64,000 nt of DNA, from assembly GCF_000422385.1 (NCBI RefSeq), contig NZ_AULR01000008.1:1-64000 (forward strand). Direction: 5' to 3'. The first letter of the stretch is position 1. Each line of letters starts with the position of its first letter. This document shows positions 8,562 to 16,836 of this stretch, in pieces. Under the pieces are notes generated by a model. That model did not search any database and was not told where the DNA came from. It saw nothing but the letters and a program-made list of their open reading frames with translations. This DNA is from Microbacterium indicum DSM 19969 (GTDB taxonomy: Bacteria > Actinomycetota > Actinomycetes > Actinomycetales > Microbacteriaceae). The translations under genes were made by a program, and so were the position numbers.

Positions 8562-9446
8562 TCAGGCGAGCAGGCTCTGGACGGTCGCCGTCGCGGCGGC
8601 GGCGCCCGTCGCGATCGCGGACCACAGCTGCCACATGGGCCCGGGCAGGCCGCGCTGATGCGCCGCGTCCCCTGCCGCGAACACCCCGGGCTCGCTCGTG
8701 CGCCCGAGCGCGTCGGTCGCGATCAGCCCGAGATCCGACAGCTCGAGGCCGAGCTGCTCGGCGTGCGGCGCGGCGGGCGCGCTCTCGACGCGCACGAGGG
8801 CGCCGCCGAACGGCCTCCCGTCGACCTTGACGCCGTCGCCTGCGCGCCGGATCTCGCGGATCGGGGCCTCCGAGATCTCGACGCCGCGCGCCGCGAGCGC
8901 GGCCTCCTCGTCGGGTGTGAGCGGGGCTGACGGATAGCCGACGACCGACGACGCGATCGGATCCATGAGCGCCGACATGTGCAGGAGCATCGGCCCGGGC
9001 CCGATGAGGGCGACGGCGCGGCCCGCGAACTCGTGCCCGTGGCAGAAGGGGCAGTGCGCGACGACGGTTCCGAACGCGTCCGCGAGGCCGGGGATCGCCG
9101 GCAGGGTGTCGCGGACGCCCGTCGCGAGGATCACGCGCCGGGCCGAGAACGCTCCCGACGCCGTCTCGAGCGCGAAGGCGCCCGCCGATCCCGTGACGCG
9201 CGACACCTCGGCGTCGACGAAGCGGACGTCGTCGTAGCGCGCGACGTCGGCGCGCGCCGCGGCGCGGAGCTCGGCCGGAGCCTGCCCGTCGTGGCCGATC
9301 AGGTTGTGCGCGGCGTCCGTGGGGTCGTTGCGGTACGTGCCGGCGTCGAAGACGACGGCGCTGCGGTGCATGCGGCCGAGGGTGAGGGCGGCCTGGAGGC
9401 CCGCGGGTCCCGCGCCGATGACGGCGGCGTCGAAGGTGGTGTCCAT
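8562..9446 (-). CDS. Thioredoxin-reductase-like FAD/NAD(P) oxidoreductase
   Basis: The 294-residue class II pyridine nucleotide-disulfide oxidoreductase has FAD motif GAGPAG (11-16), redox-active C-P-F-C (Cys132/Cys135), and C-terminal FAD motif G-V-F-A-A-G-D-A. The C-P-F-C-H-G-H-E form differs from canonical thioredoxin reductase (C-A-T-C-D-G) and is common in actinobacterial paralogues of unknown electron acceptor. The NAD(P)-binding G-x-G-x-x-G/A is weak (I-G-P-G-P-M). It diverges from an XRE regulator with a 60-bp gap, suggesting that the pair is co-regulated. Confidence 0.83.
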   Translation of the reverse strand: MDTTFDAAVIGAGPAGLQAALTLGRMHRSAVVFDAGTYRNDPTDAAHNLIGHDGQAPAELRAAARADVARYDDVRFVDAEVSRVTGSAGAFALETASGAFSARRVILATGVRDTLPAIPGLADAFGTVVAHCPFCHGHEFAGRAVALIGPGPMLLHMSALMDPIASSVVGYPSAPLTPDEEAALAARGVEISEAPIREIRRAGDGVKVDGRPFGGALVRVESAPAAPHAEQLGLELSDLGLIATDALGRTSEPGVFAAGDAAHQRGLPGPMWQLWSAIATGAAAATATVQSLLA

Positions 9447-9493
9447 GCGGGAGAGTCTTCGGGGGACGGGGCGACGCCGCAAACGGAACTTGC

Positions 9494-9506
9494 GATAATG
9501 GCAAAC
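9494..9506 (+). promoter_or_regulatory. -10 element for leaderless XRE/cupin gene
   Basis: GATAAT (9494-9499) is followed by 7 nt and then ATG at 9507. The more upstream ATG (9498) overlaps the hexamer and has no RBS. Transcription probably starts at or next to the A of ATG 9507, so the message would be leaderless. No good -35 is visible, which is compatible with activator control or overlap with the divergent promoter. Confidence 0.5.
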
Positions 9507-10052
9507 ATGGACACGGCGGCGATCGGCCAGAGGATCCGTGCGATCCGGACGCAGCGCGGCATCACCCTGACGGAGCTCGAGCGGCGCACGGGCGTCTCGG
9601 CGAGCACCTGGTCGCGGCTCGAGGGCGGCGGGCGGCGGGCCACGATCGAGCTCCTCCTCCCGCTCGCGCGCGAGTTCGAGGTCACGCTCGACGAGCTCGT
9701 CGGGGCTCCGGAGACGGGGGATCCGCGCGTGCACATCAAGCCGATCATCCGCTGGGGCGTCACCTACATCCCGCTGACCCGGCGCTCGGGAGGGATCCAG
9801 GCGTACAAGGTGATCTACCCGACGGCGCGGGGCGAGCGAGCGCTGCGCACGCACGACGGATACGAGTGGATCTACGTCCTGAGTGGTCGGCTGATCCTGC
9901 GGCTGGGCGAGCGGGCGATCGAGGTCGGCCCCGGAGAGGCCGCCGAGTTCGACACGCGCACGCCCCACGCGATCTCGCCGGCCGGCGGCGGTGCCGAGGT
10001 GATCTCGCTTTTCGGCGGCAACGGCGAGCGCGCGCACATGACGACGGCGTGA
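9507..10052 (+). CDS. XRE-family regulator with C-terminal cupin domain
   Basis: The 181-residue protein starts with a classical Cro/CI HTH (residues about 5-60; R-G-I-T-L-T-E-L-E, T-W-S-R-L-E). It ends with a small cupin (about 105-175; H-D-G-Y-E-W-I-Y-V-L-S-G, G-E-A-A-E-F-D-T-R-T-P-H). Such XRE-cupin proteins sense small metabolites and often regulate adjacent oxidoreductases. The divergent flavoprotein at 8562-9446 is the obvious target. The start is chosen from the -10/ATG spacing. Confidence 0.85.
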   Translation: MDTAAIGQRIRAIRTQRGITLTELERRTGVSASTWSRLEGGGRRATIELLLPLAREFEVTLDELVGAPETGDPRVHIKPIIRWGVTYIPLTRRSGGIQAYKVIYPTARGERALRTHDGYEWIYVLSGRLILRLGERAIEVGPGEAAEFDTRTPHAISPAGGGAEVISLFGGNGERAHMTTA

Positions 10053-10076
10053 GGGGTCGGAGCCGTCGCCGCGCCC

Positions 10077-10646
10077 TCAGGCCCCCCGGGCGGCCGCGAG
10101 CGCCCCGGCGAGCTCCCGGCGGGCGATCGGCGCGAACGGGGCGCCGGGCGGCCCCGCGATCCACTCGGTCAGCGACCGGCTGATCGCCAGGGCCGCGATC
10201 CGGGCCGTGATCTCGGCCTCGAGGTCCGCGGATCCGAGGGCGGCGAGCTCGTCGGCGATCGTGCGCGTGAGCGCGACGTTCTTGAGGGCCTCGCGCTCCT
10301 GCAGCTCGGGCGCGCCGGCGATCGCCGCGTGGCGGCGGGCCACGAAGTCGTGCCGCTCCGGGGTGAAGGCCGACGCGCCCATGGCGTCGGCGACGCCCGC
10401 GAGGGCGTCGCGCGCCGACGCGCCTACGGGCGCCGCGCGCAGCGCCTCGGAGATGAGTTCCGCGAGCTCGCCGCCGCCGAACAGCACCTCGCGCTTGTCG
10501 CGGAAGTGGCGGAAGAAGGTGCTCTTCGTCAGGCCCGCGCGCTCGGCGATCTGCGCGACGTTCGTGGCGTCGTACCCGCGTTCCTCGAACATCTCGAGCG
10601 CGGCGACGGCGAGGCGGTCGCGGGGGTTCGGATCCCATCGGGGCAT
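10077..10646 (-). CDS. TetR-family repressor
   Basis: The 189-residue protein has an N-terminal HTH (about residues 9-55; A-L-E-M-F-E-E-R-G-Y-D-A-T-N, G-L-T-K-S-T-F-F-R-H-F) and a divergent ligand-binding half. It is divergent from a quinone-oxidoreductase-like gene, with two operator-like sites between them. A TAAAAT hexamer (10653-10658 on the reverse strand) ends 6 nt before the ATG, so the gene looks leaderless. The first operator touches this promoter, consistent with autorepression. Confidence 0.87.
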   Translation of the reverse strand: MPRWDPNPRDRLAVAALEMFEERGYDATNVAQIAERAGLTKSTFFRHFRDKREVLFGGGELAELISEALRAAPVGASARDALAGVADAMGASAFTPERHDFVARRHAAIAGAPELQEREALKNVALTRTIADELAALGSADLEAEITARIAALAISRSLTEWIAGPPGAPFAPIARRELAGALAAARGA

Positions 10647-10657
10647 GAGTCCATTTT

Positions 10658-10706
10658 ATGGGACATGGTCCCGTCGCGGGTGTAGCGTGATGGGACAAGG
10701 TCTTAT
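10658..10706. promoter_or_regulatory. Tandem TetR operator-like sites
   Basis: Site 1 contains the perfect palindrome GGGACATGGTCCC (10660-10672). Site 2 (ATGGGACAAGGTCTTATC, from 10690) repeats the left part and decays on the right. The two copies are 32 bp apart, about three helical turns, which would allow dimers to bind the same face. They lie between the divergent TetR and oxidoreductase genes. Confidence 0.6.
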
Positions 10707-10719
10707 CAAGGAGGCTCGC

Positions 10720-11637
10720 ATGAGCAGAGCAGTGCGACACGATTCGTTCGGCGGCGTCGAGGTCCTCGAGGTTCGGGACGTTCCCGAGCCGCACGCGGGG
10801 CCCGGGGAGGTGCGGGTCCGCGTCGGCGCCGTCGGCCTCAACGCGATGGATCCCTGGCTCGTCGGGGACGCGGGGATGGCCGGCGCCTTCGGGCTGTCGC
10901 TCCCGGGCGGCTTCGCGGCGGACCTAGCCGGCGTCGTCGACGAGGTGGGCGAGGGGGCGGTGGGCTTCGCCGTCGGAGACCGGGTCTTCGGGGGCGTCAT
11001 CGGGCGCTCGACGGACGAATACGTCGTCCTCCCCGTCGGCTCGCGCCTCTGGCACACGCCGGACGGGGTCAGCGACGCCGAGGCGGCCGCGCTTCCCGTC
11101 GCGGGCGCGACGGCCGCAGCCAGCGTCGAGGCCGTCGCCCCGGGCCCCGGCGACACCGTCCTCGTGACCGCGGCCGCCGGCGGGGTCGGCGTCTTCGCCG
11201 CGCAGCTCGCCGCCGATCGCGGAGCGCGCGTCATCGGCACGGCGTCGCCCGCGACCTCCGACTTCCTCCGCGGCCTCGGCGTCGACCCCGTCGCGTACGG
11301 AGAGGGGCTCGAGGGCCGGATCCGCGAGATCGCGCCCGGCGGCGTCGACGCCGTGATCGACGCCTTCTCGGCGGACACGGCGATCGCCGCGGTCGCCTGG
11401 GGCGTCGCGCCCGAGCGGATCACGACCGTCCTGCCGGGCCGCGACCTTCCGGCCGGGGTCCATCAGCGCGGCGCGACCGACGCGCGCCCCGAGGCGCTGG
11501 ACGAGCTCGCGGCCGCGATCGCCGCGGGGCGGATCCGCGTGCCCATCGCGCGTCGCTTCCCGCTGGCTGAGGTGCGGGAGGCCGCCGCGCTGCAGCTCGC
11601 GCGCCACGTGCACGGGAAGATCGTGCTCGAGCTCTGA
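10720..11637 (+). CDS. Medium-chain oxidoreductase of the quinone oxidoreductase type
   Basis: The 305-residue MDR-superfamily protein has a GroES-like N-terminal fold and a Rossmann domain with A-A-A-G-G-V-G-V-F-A-A-Q-L-A. Zinc-binding cysteines are absent, as in quinone oxidoreductase/zeta-crystallin types that use NADPH. AAGGAGG lies 5-6 nt before ATG 10720. It is divergent from TetR and should be induced by the TetR ligand, possibly an electrophile or quinone. The real substrate is unknown. Confidence 0.85.
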   Translation: MSRAVRHDSFGGVEVLEVRDVPEPHAGPGEVRVRVGAVGLNAMDPWLVGDAGMAGAFGLSLPGGFAADLAGVVDEVGEGAVGFAVGDRVFGGVIGRSTDEYVVLPVGSRLWHTPDGVSDAEAAALPVAGATAAASVEAVAPGPGDTVLVTAAAGGVGVFAAQLAADRGARVIGTASPATSDFLRGLGVDPVAYGEGLEGRIREIAPGGVDAVIDAFSADTAIAAVAWGVAPERITTVLPGRDLPAGVHQRGATDARPEALDELAAAIAAGRIRVPIARRFPLAEVREAAALQLARHVHGKIVLEL

Positions 11638-11689
11638 GGGTCCCGGGCCCTCCCGCGCACTACGCTGATGAGAGAACCGGGAGGCCCGA

Positions 11690-12295
11690 ATGAAGCGCAA
11701 CGCGTCCGCCATCGAGGATGGCGTCGCCATCGCGCTCGCCGCCGTGCGCCTGCAGGTCAAGAACCGGATCCTCGTCGACACGATCGCGGCCGACGACGAC
11801 TTCTCGCCCGAGGTGTTCAGCGGCGACGCCCGCGAGGCGCTCGTGCAGCTCGCGACCGAGCAGGAGAACGCGGCCGAGGCCGTCGGCAAGCTGCGCGCCA
11901 AGGCGTGGGGCCGCCACTCGGATCCCCACGGCACGCACGACTATCGTGATCGCGACGTGCGCAACCTGCGCCGCCGGTCGAAGCAGTACGCCGGCGTCGC
12001 GAAGCGCCTGCGCGAGATCGCCGCGAGCGACGAACGCGTCCACTCGCTCGTCGAAGACGCGCGCGACGCGGCCTGGCACGACGTCGAGAACAACATCGCG
12101 ACGCGGCTCAATGTCGAGGCTATGCGCCCGGGCGACGACCCCGACTACGAGAACATGCGCGAGGCGCGCATGCAGGCGCTGCGCCTCGTCGACCTGCAGG
12201 CCCTCGAGAGCGACGTCAAGCGCAAGCAGAAGGCCCACGAGCGCCTCGAGCGCCAGGCCGCGCGACACGAGAAGCACGAGAGCGCCGAGGGCTGA
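11690..12295 (+). CDS. Conserved hypothetical, charged helical protein
   Basis: The 201-residue soluble protein is very rich in Arg, Glu and Ala, with long predicted helices and no signal peptide or membrane segment. Heptad-like stretches near residues 85-110 and 165-195 could form coiled coils. GGGAGG lies before the ATG. I do not recognise a domain. The composition is typical of this genome, so it is probably a resident gene rather than a transferred one. Confidence 0.7.
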   Translation: MKRNASAIEDGVAIALAAVRLQVKNRILVDTIAADDDFSPEVFSGDAREALVQLATEQENAAEAVGKLRAKAWGRHSDPHGTHDYRDRDVRNLRRRSKQYAGVAKRLREIAASDERVHSLVEDARDAAWHDVENNIATRLNVEAMRPGDDPDYENMREARMQALRLVDLQALESDVKRKQKAHERLERQAARHEKHESAEG

Positions 12296-12383
12296 CACGC
12301 CCGAGCCTGCGAATTAGCCGGGCCGATTTCGCGCCGGGGGCGGCCCCGTTGTAAGCTTATCTGGTTGCCGCGAGAGCGGCAGG

Positions 12384-12456
12384 GCGCCTGTAGCTCAATG
12401 GATAGAGCATCTGACTACGGATCAGAAGGTTGGGGGTTCGAGTCCCTCCAGGCGCA
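12384..12456 (+). tRNA. tRNA-Arg (anticodon ACG)
   Basis: A complete cloverleaf is present. The acceptor GCGCCTG (12384-12390) pairs with CAGGCGC (12449-12455), with discriminator A12456. The anticodon stem is TCTGA/TCAGA, the loop is CTACGGA and the anticodon is ACG (12417-12419). The T-arm contains GGTTCGA. CCA is not encoded. ACG (inosine-modified by TadA) decodes CGU/CGC/CGA, the dominant Arg codons here. The antisense strand carries the 3' end of the TetR reading frame. Confidence 0.97.
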
Positions 12457-13222
12457 CACTGTGTTGAGACAGTCCAGATTCGGCCTCCGCTTCGGTGGGG
12501 GCCGTTTCCGTCTGTCGTGGGGATAAGCCACCCGGGGCCGCCAGCCAGACGGTGTCGAGCCCGGCGATCGTCGTCTCGATGACGAGGCTGAAGTACTCCC
12601 ACCGCATTCCGGCCGCGGCGTCGCCGCCCTCGGCGAACGGGCGGATGAGGTCCTGCCCCATCGCGCGGACGTCGTCTGACGCCGTCGGCATCCGGCGGAA
12701 CTCCGCCATCATGCTCGCGTGATCCCGCGGGCCGTCGCCCTCGTGCTGGAGCCTGTCGTCGCTCATCGACACGGTCAGCATGGCGTTGTTGAGGAGCACC
12801 GCGTAGGCGGAGCTCGTGCGCGAGCCGAAGCCCGCCGCGCGCAGCACCGCGGTGCCCGCCTCGAGGACGGGCAGCGCCGCGGGGAGCGTCGGCCCGTGCA
12901 TGAGCATCCACTTCGCGGAGCCGGGGTACTCGGCCGCGCGCGGCCCGAGGGTCCCGAGGAGGGCGCGGAACCACTCCTGCCAGGGCAGCCCTGCGTCGGG
13001 CAGCGCGACGCGGGCGAGCGCGCGGTCGACGACCCCGCGGCAGAGCAGGTCCTTCCCGCCGACGTGGTGGTAGATCACCGACGCGGCCACGCCGAGCCGC
13101 CCCGCGAGGTCGCGGATCGACCAGCTCATGAGGTGGGTCTCGCGCGTCAGGTCCGACGCGGCGTCGATCACGCGCTCGGGGGTCAGGCCGGCATGGAACG
13201 GTGCGGGGTCCGTCGTGGTCAT
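12422..13222 (-). CDS. TetR-family repressor whose 3' end runs into tRNA-Arg
   Basis: The 266-residue protein has an N-terminal HTH (about 14-58; S-I-R-D-L-A-G-R-L-G-V-A-A-S-V-I-Y-H-H-V) and a TetR_C-type effector domain (W-F-R-A-L-L...). It is divergent from the ABC/ECF importer operon and is the likely repressor, with operator palindromes in the 88-bp gap. The last 12 or so residues (ending LEGLEPPTF) are antisense to tRNA-Arg, and the stop lies inside the tRNA gene. The native stop may have been lost, or the gene may have arrived next to the tRNA. Confidence 0.82.
   Translation of the reverse strand: MTTTDPAPFHAGLTPERVIDAASDLTRETHLMSWSIRDLAGRLGVAASVIYHHVGGKDLLCRGVVDRALARVALPDAGLPWQEWFRALLGTLGPRAAEYPGSAKWMLMHGPTLPAALPVLEAGTAVLRAAGFGSRTSSAYAVLLNNAMLTVSMSDDRLQHEGDGPRDHASMMAEFRRMPTASDDVRAMGQDLIRPFAEGGDAAAGMRWEYFSLVIETTIAGLDTVWLAAPGGLSPRQTETAPTEAEAESGLSQHSVRLEGLEPPTF
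12481..12512 (+). terminator. Terminator-like hairpin after tRNA-Arg
   Basis: CGGCCTCCGC, TTCG loop, GTGGGGGCCG form a 10-bp stem including two G-U pairs, followed by TTTCCGTCTG. It starts 25 nt after the tRNA and suits tRNA 3'-end formation. It lies inside the antisense TetR frame. Confidence 0.55.
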
Positions 13223-13254
13223 CGTGGCTCCTTCGCTCGCCTCGGGTTCGAGAT

Positions 13255-13293
13255 TAGAACACTGTTCGATGTACTATGTGAGAACAGTTCTCA
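13255..13293. promoter_or_regulatory. Two TetR operator-like palindromes before the importer operon
   Basis: TGAGAACAGTTCTCA (13279-13293) is a perfect palindrome around a central base. TAGAACACTGTTCGA (13255-13269) is an imperfect second copy sharing AGAACA and GTTC. They lie between the divergent TetR (13222) and the ABC operon (13311, with RBS AGGAGGAAG). This suggests that TetR represses both directions. Confidence 0.62.
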
Positions 13294-13310
13294 ATAGTAG
13301 GAGGAAGCGC

Positions 13311-15083
13311 ATGAGCAGAGAGCGCATCGAGGCTCGGGGCGAGTCGTTCTTCGCGCCGGTGCGGGGCAGCCTGGCGGGGATCATCGCCCTGAGCGCGTTC
13401 GGGGCCGTGAGCGGCGTGATCCCGTTCGTCGCGATCGTCGAGCTCGCGCGCACACTGCTGCCCGGTCTGTCGGGGGCCGCGATCGACGCGGGCCGGGTGT
13501 GGGTGATCGTGGGAGCGGCCGTGGCCGCGCTCTTCCTCAGCTTCGGCGCCGCGTTCCTCTCGGGCCTCGTGAGCCACCTCGCCGACGCCGAGCTGCAGCT
13601 CTCGCTGCGGCAGCGCATCGTCCGCCACCTGCAGCGCCTCCCGCTGGGGTGGTTCGACCGGAAGACGTCGGGGACGGTGCGCAAGCTCGTCGAGAACGAC
13701 GTCGTCGCGCTGCACCAGCTCGTCGCGCACGCGATCCACGACGTCGTGACAGCGATCGCCGTGCCCGTCGTGAGCCTCGCCTACCTGTTCGCGGTCCAGT
13801 GGCAGCTCGCGCTCGCCGCCCTCGTGCCGCTCGCGGCCACGGCGATCCTCTATCCGATCCTCATGCGGGGCGGGGAGGAGAAGTACCGCCGATACGACGA
13901 GTCCACCGCGGCCCTCTCGGGCGCGACGGTCGAGTTCGTCCACGGGATCACGGTGGTCAAGAGGTTCGGGCAGCTGGGGCGCAGCCACAGCAGGTACCGC
14001 GACGAGACGACGCGGTACGTGCGGTTCGTCGCGCAGTGGACGCGGGAGACGGCCGCGATGTTCACGGTCATCGAGATCATCACGTCCCCCGTCGTGGGCC
14101 TGGTCTGGCTGCTCGTCGCGGGGCTGTGGCTCGTGGGGGTCGGGGCGGCGACGCCGCTCGACGTCCTGCCCGGCCTGCTTCTGGGGCTCGGGCTGACGAG
14201 CCCGCTGATGAAGCTCGGGGCGTCGGCCCAGTTCCTGCGCAGCGCCGCCAAGGCACAGCAGTCTCTCGCCGAGTTCTTCGCGATCCCGCCCGTCCCTCGC
14301 CCCGATGCCCCGATGCTGCCGCTCGGCAACGGAATCGACGTCGCGGACCTCTCCTTCTCCTACGACGGCGAGAACCTCGTGCTGCGCGACGTCGCCGCCG
14401 CGTGCGCGCCCGGCACCCTCACGGCCCTCGTCGGGGCGTCGGGGTCGGGGAAGTCCACCCTCGCGAAGCTCGTGCCGCGGTTCTACGACGCCCAGCGGGG
14501 ATCGGTCTCGATCGGCGGGGCGGACGTGAGGGAGGTCGAGGCGCCCGAGCTGTATCGATCGGTCGGGTTCGTGCTCCAGGACGTGCAGCTCGTGCGCGCG
14601 AGCCTGCGCGACAACATCCGGCTGACGCGGCCCGACGCGTCGGATGAGCAGGTCGAGGTCGCCGCCAGCGCGGCTCAGATCCACGAGCGCATCCTTCGCT
14701 TCGACCGCGGCTACGACGCCGTCGTCGGCGAGGACGCCAACCTGTCGGGCGGCGAGGCGCAGCGCGTGACGATCGCCCGCGCGCTGCTCGCCGACACCCC
14801 CGTCCTCGTGCTCGACGAGGCGACCGCCTTCGCGGATCCGGGCTCCGAGGCCGCGATCCAGCGGGCGCTGTCGACCCTCGCGGCCGACCGCACCGTGCTC
14901 GTGATCGCGCACCGGCTGCACACCATCACGGGCGCGGACCAGATCGTCGTCCTCGACGAGGGCCGCATCGTCGAGCGCGGAACGCACGCCGAGCTGGTCG
15001 CGGCGGGCGGACGGTTCGCCGCGATGTGGGCCGACTACCAGAACAACCACGAACGCTCGCTCCCGGAAGGGGCCCGGCTGTGA
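13311..15083 (+). CDS. Exporter-fold ABC half-transporter (IrtA/YbtP-like)
   Basis: The 590-residue fused membrane/ATPase protein has an N-terminal six-helix type 1 exporter domain (about 15-330). A C-terminal NBD follows, with Walker A GASGSGKST at 375-383, signature LSGGE, Walker B V-L-V-L-D-E-A-T and H-loop A-H-R-L. It pairs with the next gene (4-nt GTGA overlap) to form a heterodimer. Tandem half-transporters of this kind, beside uptake genes, resemble IrtAB and YbtPQ, which import ferric siderophores despite an exporter fold. The neighbouring ECF genes support uptake. Export or multidrug transport cannot be excluded. Confidence 0.85.
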   Translation: MSRERIEARGESFFAPVRGSLAGIIALSAFGAVSGVIPFVAIVELARTLLPGLSGAAIDAGRVWVIVGAAVAALFLSFGAAFLSGLVSHLADAELQLSLRQRIVRHLQRLPLGWFDRKTSGTVRKLVENDVVALHQLVAHAIHDVVTAIAVPVVSLAYLFAVQWQLALAALVPLAATAILYPILMRGGEEKYRRYDESTAALSGATVEFVHGITVVKRFGQLGRSHSRYRDETTRYVRFVAQWTRETAAMFTVIEIITSPVVGLVWLLVAGLWLVGVGAATPLDVLPGLLLGLGLTSPLMKLGASAQFLRSAAKAQQSLAEFFAIPPVPRPDAPMLPLGNGIDVADLSFSYDGENLVLRDVAAACAPGTLTALVGASGSGKSTLAKLVPRFYDAQRGSVSIGGADVREVEAPELYRSVGFVLQDVQLVRASLRDNIRLTRPDASDEQVEVAASAAQIHERILRFDRGYDAVVGEDANLSGGEAQRVTIARALLADTPVLVLDEATAFADPGSEAAIQRALSTLAADRTVLVIAHRLHTITGADQIVVLDEGRIVERGTHAELVAAGGRFAAMWADYQNNHERSLPEGARL

Positions 15084-16825
15084 TCCGCCGACTTCTGCAC
15101 TACTCCTCGCCCGACGCCCGACGGCTGCTGATCGTCGAGCTCGTGTGCGTCGTCGCCGCGGCGATCCTGCAGGGCGTCGCGTTCCTGCTTCTCGTGCCGC
15201 TGCTGCGCTCGCTGTTCCTCGGCGACGTCGTGGCCGCGACGTCCTGGCTGATCGCCGTGGCGTCCGTCGGAGCCGGATATGTCGTCGCCACCTGGCTCGC
15301 CAGCCAGATCGGCATGAGGGCGTCGAGCGCGCTGCTCGACTCCCTGCTCACGCGCCTCGGCGACCGCCTTGTGGAGCTGCCCGTGACGTGGTTCGGCCCC
15401 GACCGATCCGGCCTGGTCACGGGCATCGCCACCCAGGGGGCGATGTTCGTCTCGAACATGCCGTACGCGATCCTCCGCCAGGTCATCGTCGGCTTCCTCA
15501 CCCCCGGAACGGTCCTCGTCGGGATGTACGTCTTCGACTGGCGCCTGGCGCTCGCGATGACCGTCATGATCCCCGTGCTGCTCATCGGGTACCGCCTGCT
15601 GAGCCGCGCGATCGGGCGCGGGGACGTCGTCCACGCAGAGGCCGTCGCCGACGCATCGAACCGGGTCATCGAGTTCGCGCGGGCGCAGCCCACGCTGCGC
15701 ACGGCGGGGGAGGGATCGATCGCCGACCGCCTCGTGGACGACGCGCTGCGCGACCAGCACCGCGCCTACCGCGGGATGCTCGTCACGGGGGGCGCGGGCA
15801 TCGCGACCTTCACCGGCCTCGTCCAGCTCTCGCTGACGCTCCTCCTGACCGTCGGCGCGTTCCTCGCGATCGGCGGCACCGTCGACATCGCGACCCTCAT
15901 CGCGCTGCTCGTCCTCGGCGTGCGCTTCAACGAGCCCATCGTCACGGCCGGCGACCTCGGCGGGGGAGTCGCCGTCGCGCGGAACACCCTCGACCAGCTC
16001 GACGAGCTCGCCGCGGTCGCCTCCCTCCCGGAGCCGGAGACCCCTGCCGAGCCGTCGGACTGGGGCATCGAGTTCCGCGACGTCACCTTCGGCTACGGGG
16101 ACGCCGCCGTGCTCCGCGGCCTGTCGTTCACGGCGCCGGCCGGTGGGATGACGGCGATCGTGGGGCCGTCCGGGTCGGGGAAGACGACCATCACGAAGCT
16201 CATCGCGCGCTTCTACGACCCCGAATCGGGCGAGGTGCGCATCGGCGGCGCGTCGCTGCCCGACCTCGGGACGCCGGCCGTCGAGGCCGCGGTCGCCCCC
16301 GTCTTCCAGGACGTCTACCTCTTCGACGACACGATCCTGAACAACGTGTGGATCGGGAACCCGAGCCTGTCCCGCGAGGAGGTCGTCGCCGCCGCCGAAC
16401 GTGCGCGCGTCGACGAGATCGCGCGACGGCTCCCCGGGGGCTGGGACGCCCGCGTGGGGGAGGGTGGATCGAACCTCTCCGGAGGGGAGCGCCAGCGCGT
16501 GTCCATCGCCCGCGCGCTGCTGAAGGACGCCCCGATCGTGCTGCTGGACGAGGCGACCGCGGCGCTCGACATCGGCAACGAGATGGCGATCGGCGACGCC
16601 GTCGACCAGATCCGCGGCGGGCGCACCGTCATCGTCGTCGCCCACCGCCTGCAGACCATCATGACCGCCGACCGGATCATCATGCTCGACGGAGACGGCG
16701 GCATCCGCGAGACCGGAACCCACGCCGAGCTGCTCGCGGCCGGGGGCGGGTACGCCCGCTACTGGACAGAGCGCGTCGACGCCGCCGGCTGGGAGCTCGC
16801 CCCCGCAGACGAACCCCGTTCCTGA
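15080..16825 (+). CDS. Exporter-fold ABC half-transporter, partner subunit (IrtB/YbtQ-like)
   Basis: The 581-residue TMD-NBD protein has Walker A GPSGSGKTT from residue 362, signature LSGGERQRV, Walker B I-V-L-L-D-E-A-T and H-loop A-H-R-L. The two half-transporters differ most in the membrane domain, as expected for a heterodimer. The start is GTG 15080, inside the upstream stop. The NBD keeps all catalytic motifs, so both ATP sites could be active. Confidence 0.85.
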   Translation: MIRRLLHYSSPDARRLLIVELVCVVAAAILQGVAFLLLVPLLRSLFLGDVVAATSWLIAVASVGAGYVVATWLASQIGMRASSALLDSLLTRLGDRLVELPVTWFGPDRSGLVTGIATQGAMFVSNMPYAILRQVIVGFLTPGTVLVGMYVFDWRLALAMTVMIPVLLIGYRLLSRAIGRGDVVHAEAVADASNRVIEFARAQPTLRTAGEGSIADRLVDDALRDQHRAYRGMLVTGGAGIATFTGLVQLSLTLLLTVGAFLAIGGTVDIATLIALLVLGVRFNEPIVTAGDLGGGVAVARNTLDQLDELAAVASLPEPETPAEPSDWGIEFRDVTFGYGDAAVLRGLSFTAPAGGMTAIVGPSGSGKTTITKLIARFYDPESGEVRIGGASLPDLGTPAVEAAVAPVFQDVYLFDDTILNNVWIGNPSLSREEVVAAAERARVDEIARRLPGGWDARVGEGGSNLSGGERQRVSIARALLKDAPIVLLDEATAALDIGNEMAIGDAVDQIRGGRTVIVVAHRLQTIMTADRIIMLDGDGGIRETGTHAELLAAGGGYARYWTERVDAAGWELAPADEPRS

Positions 16826-16836
16826 AAGGACATCAC

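Noticed and set aside
13254..15050. Long antisense frames opposite the ABC genes and the beta-galactosidase
   Set aside because: They show the compositional pattern of shadow frames (Arg, Asp, Glu, His-rich without motifs) and no start signals, while the sense strand carries full domain sets.
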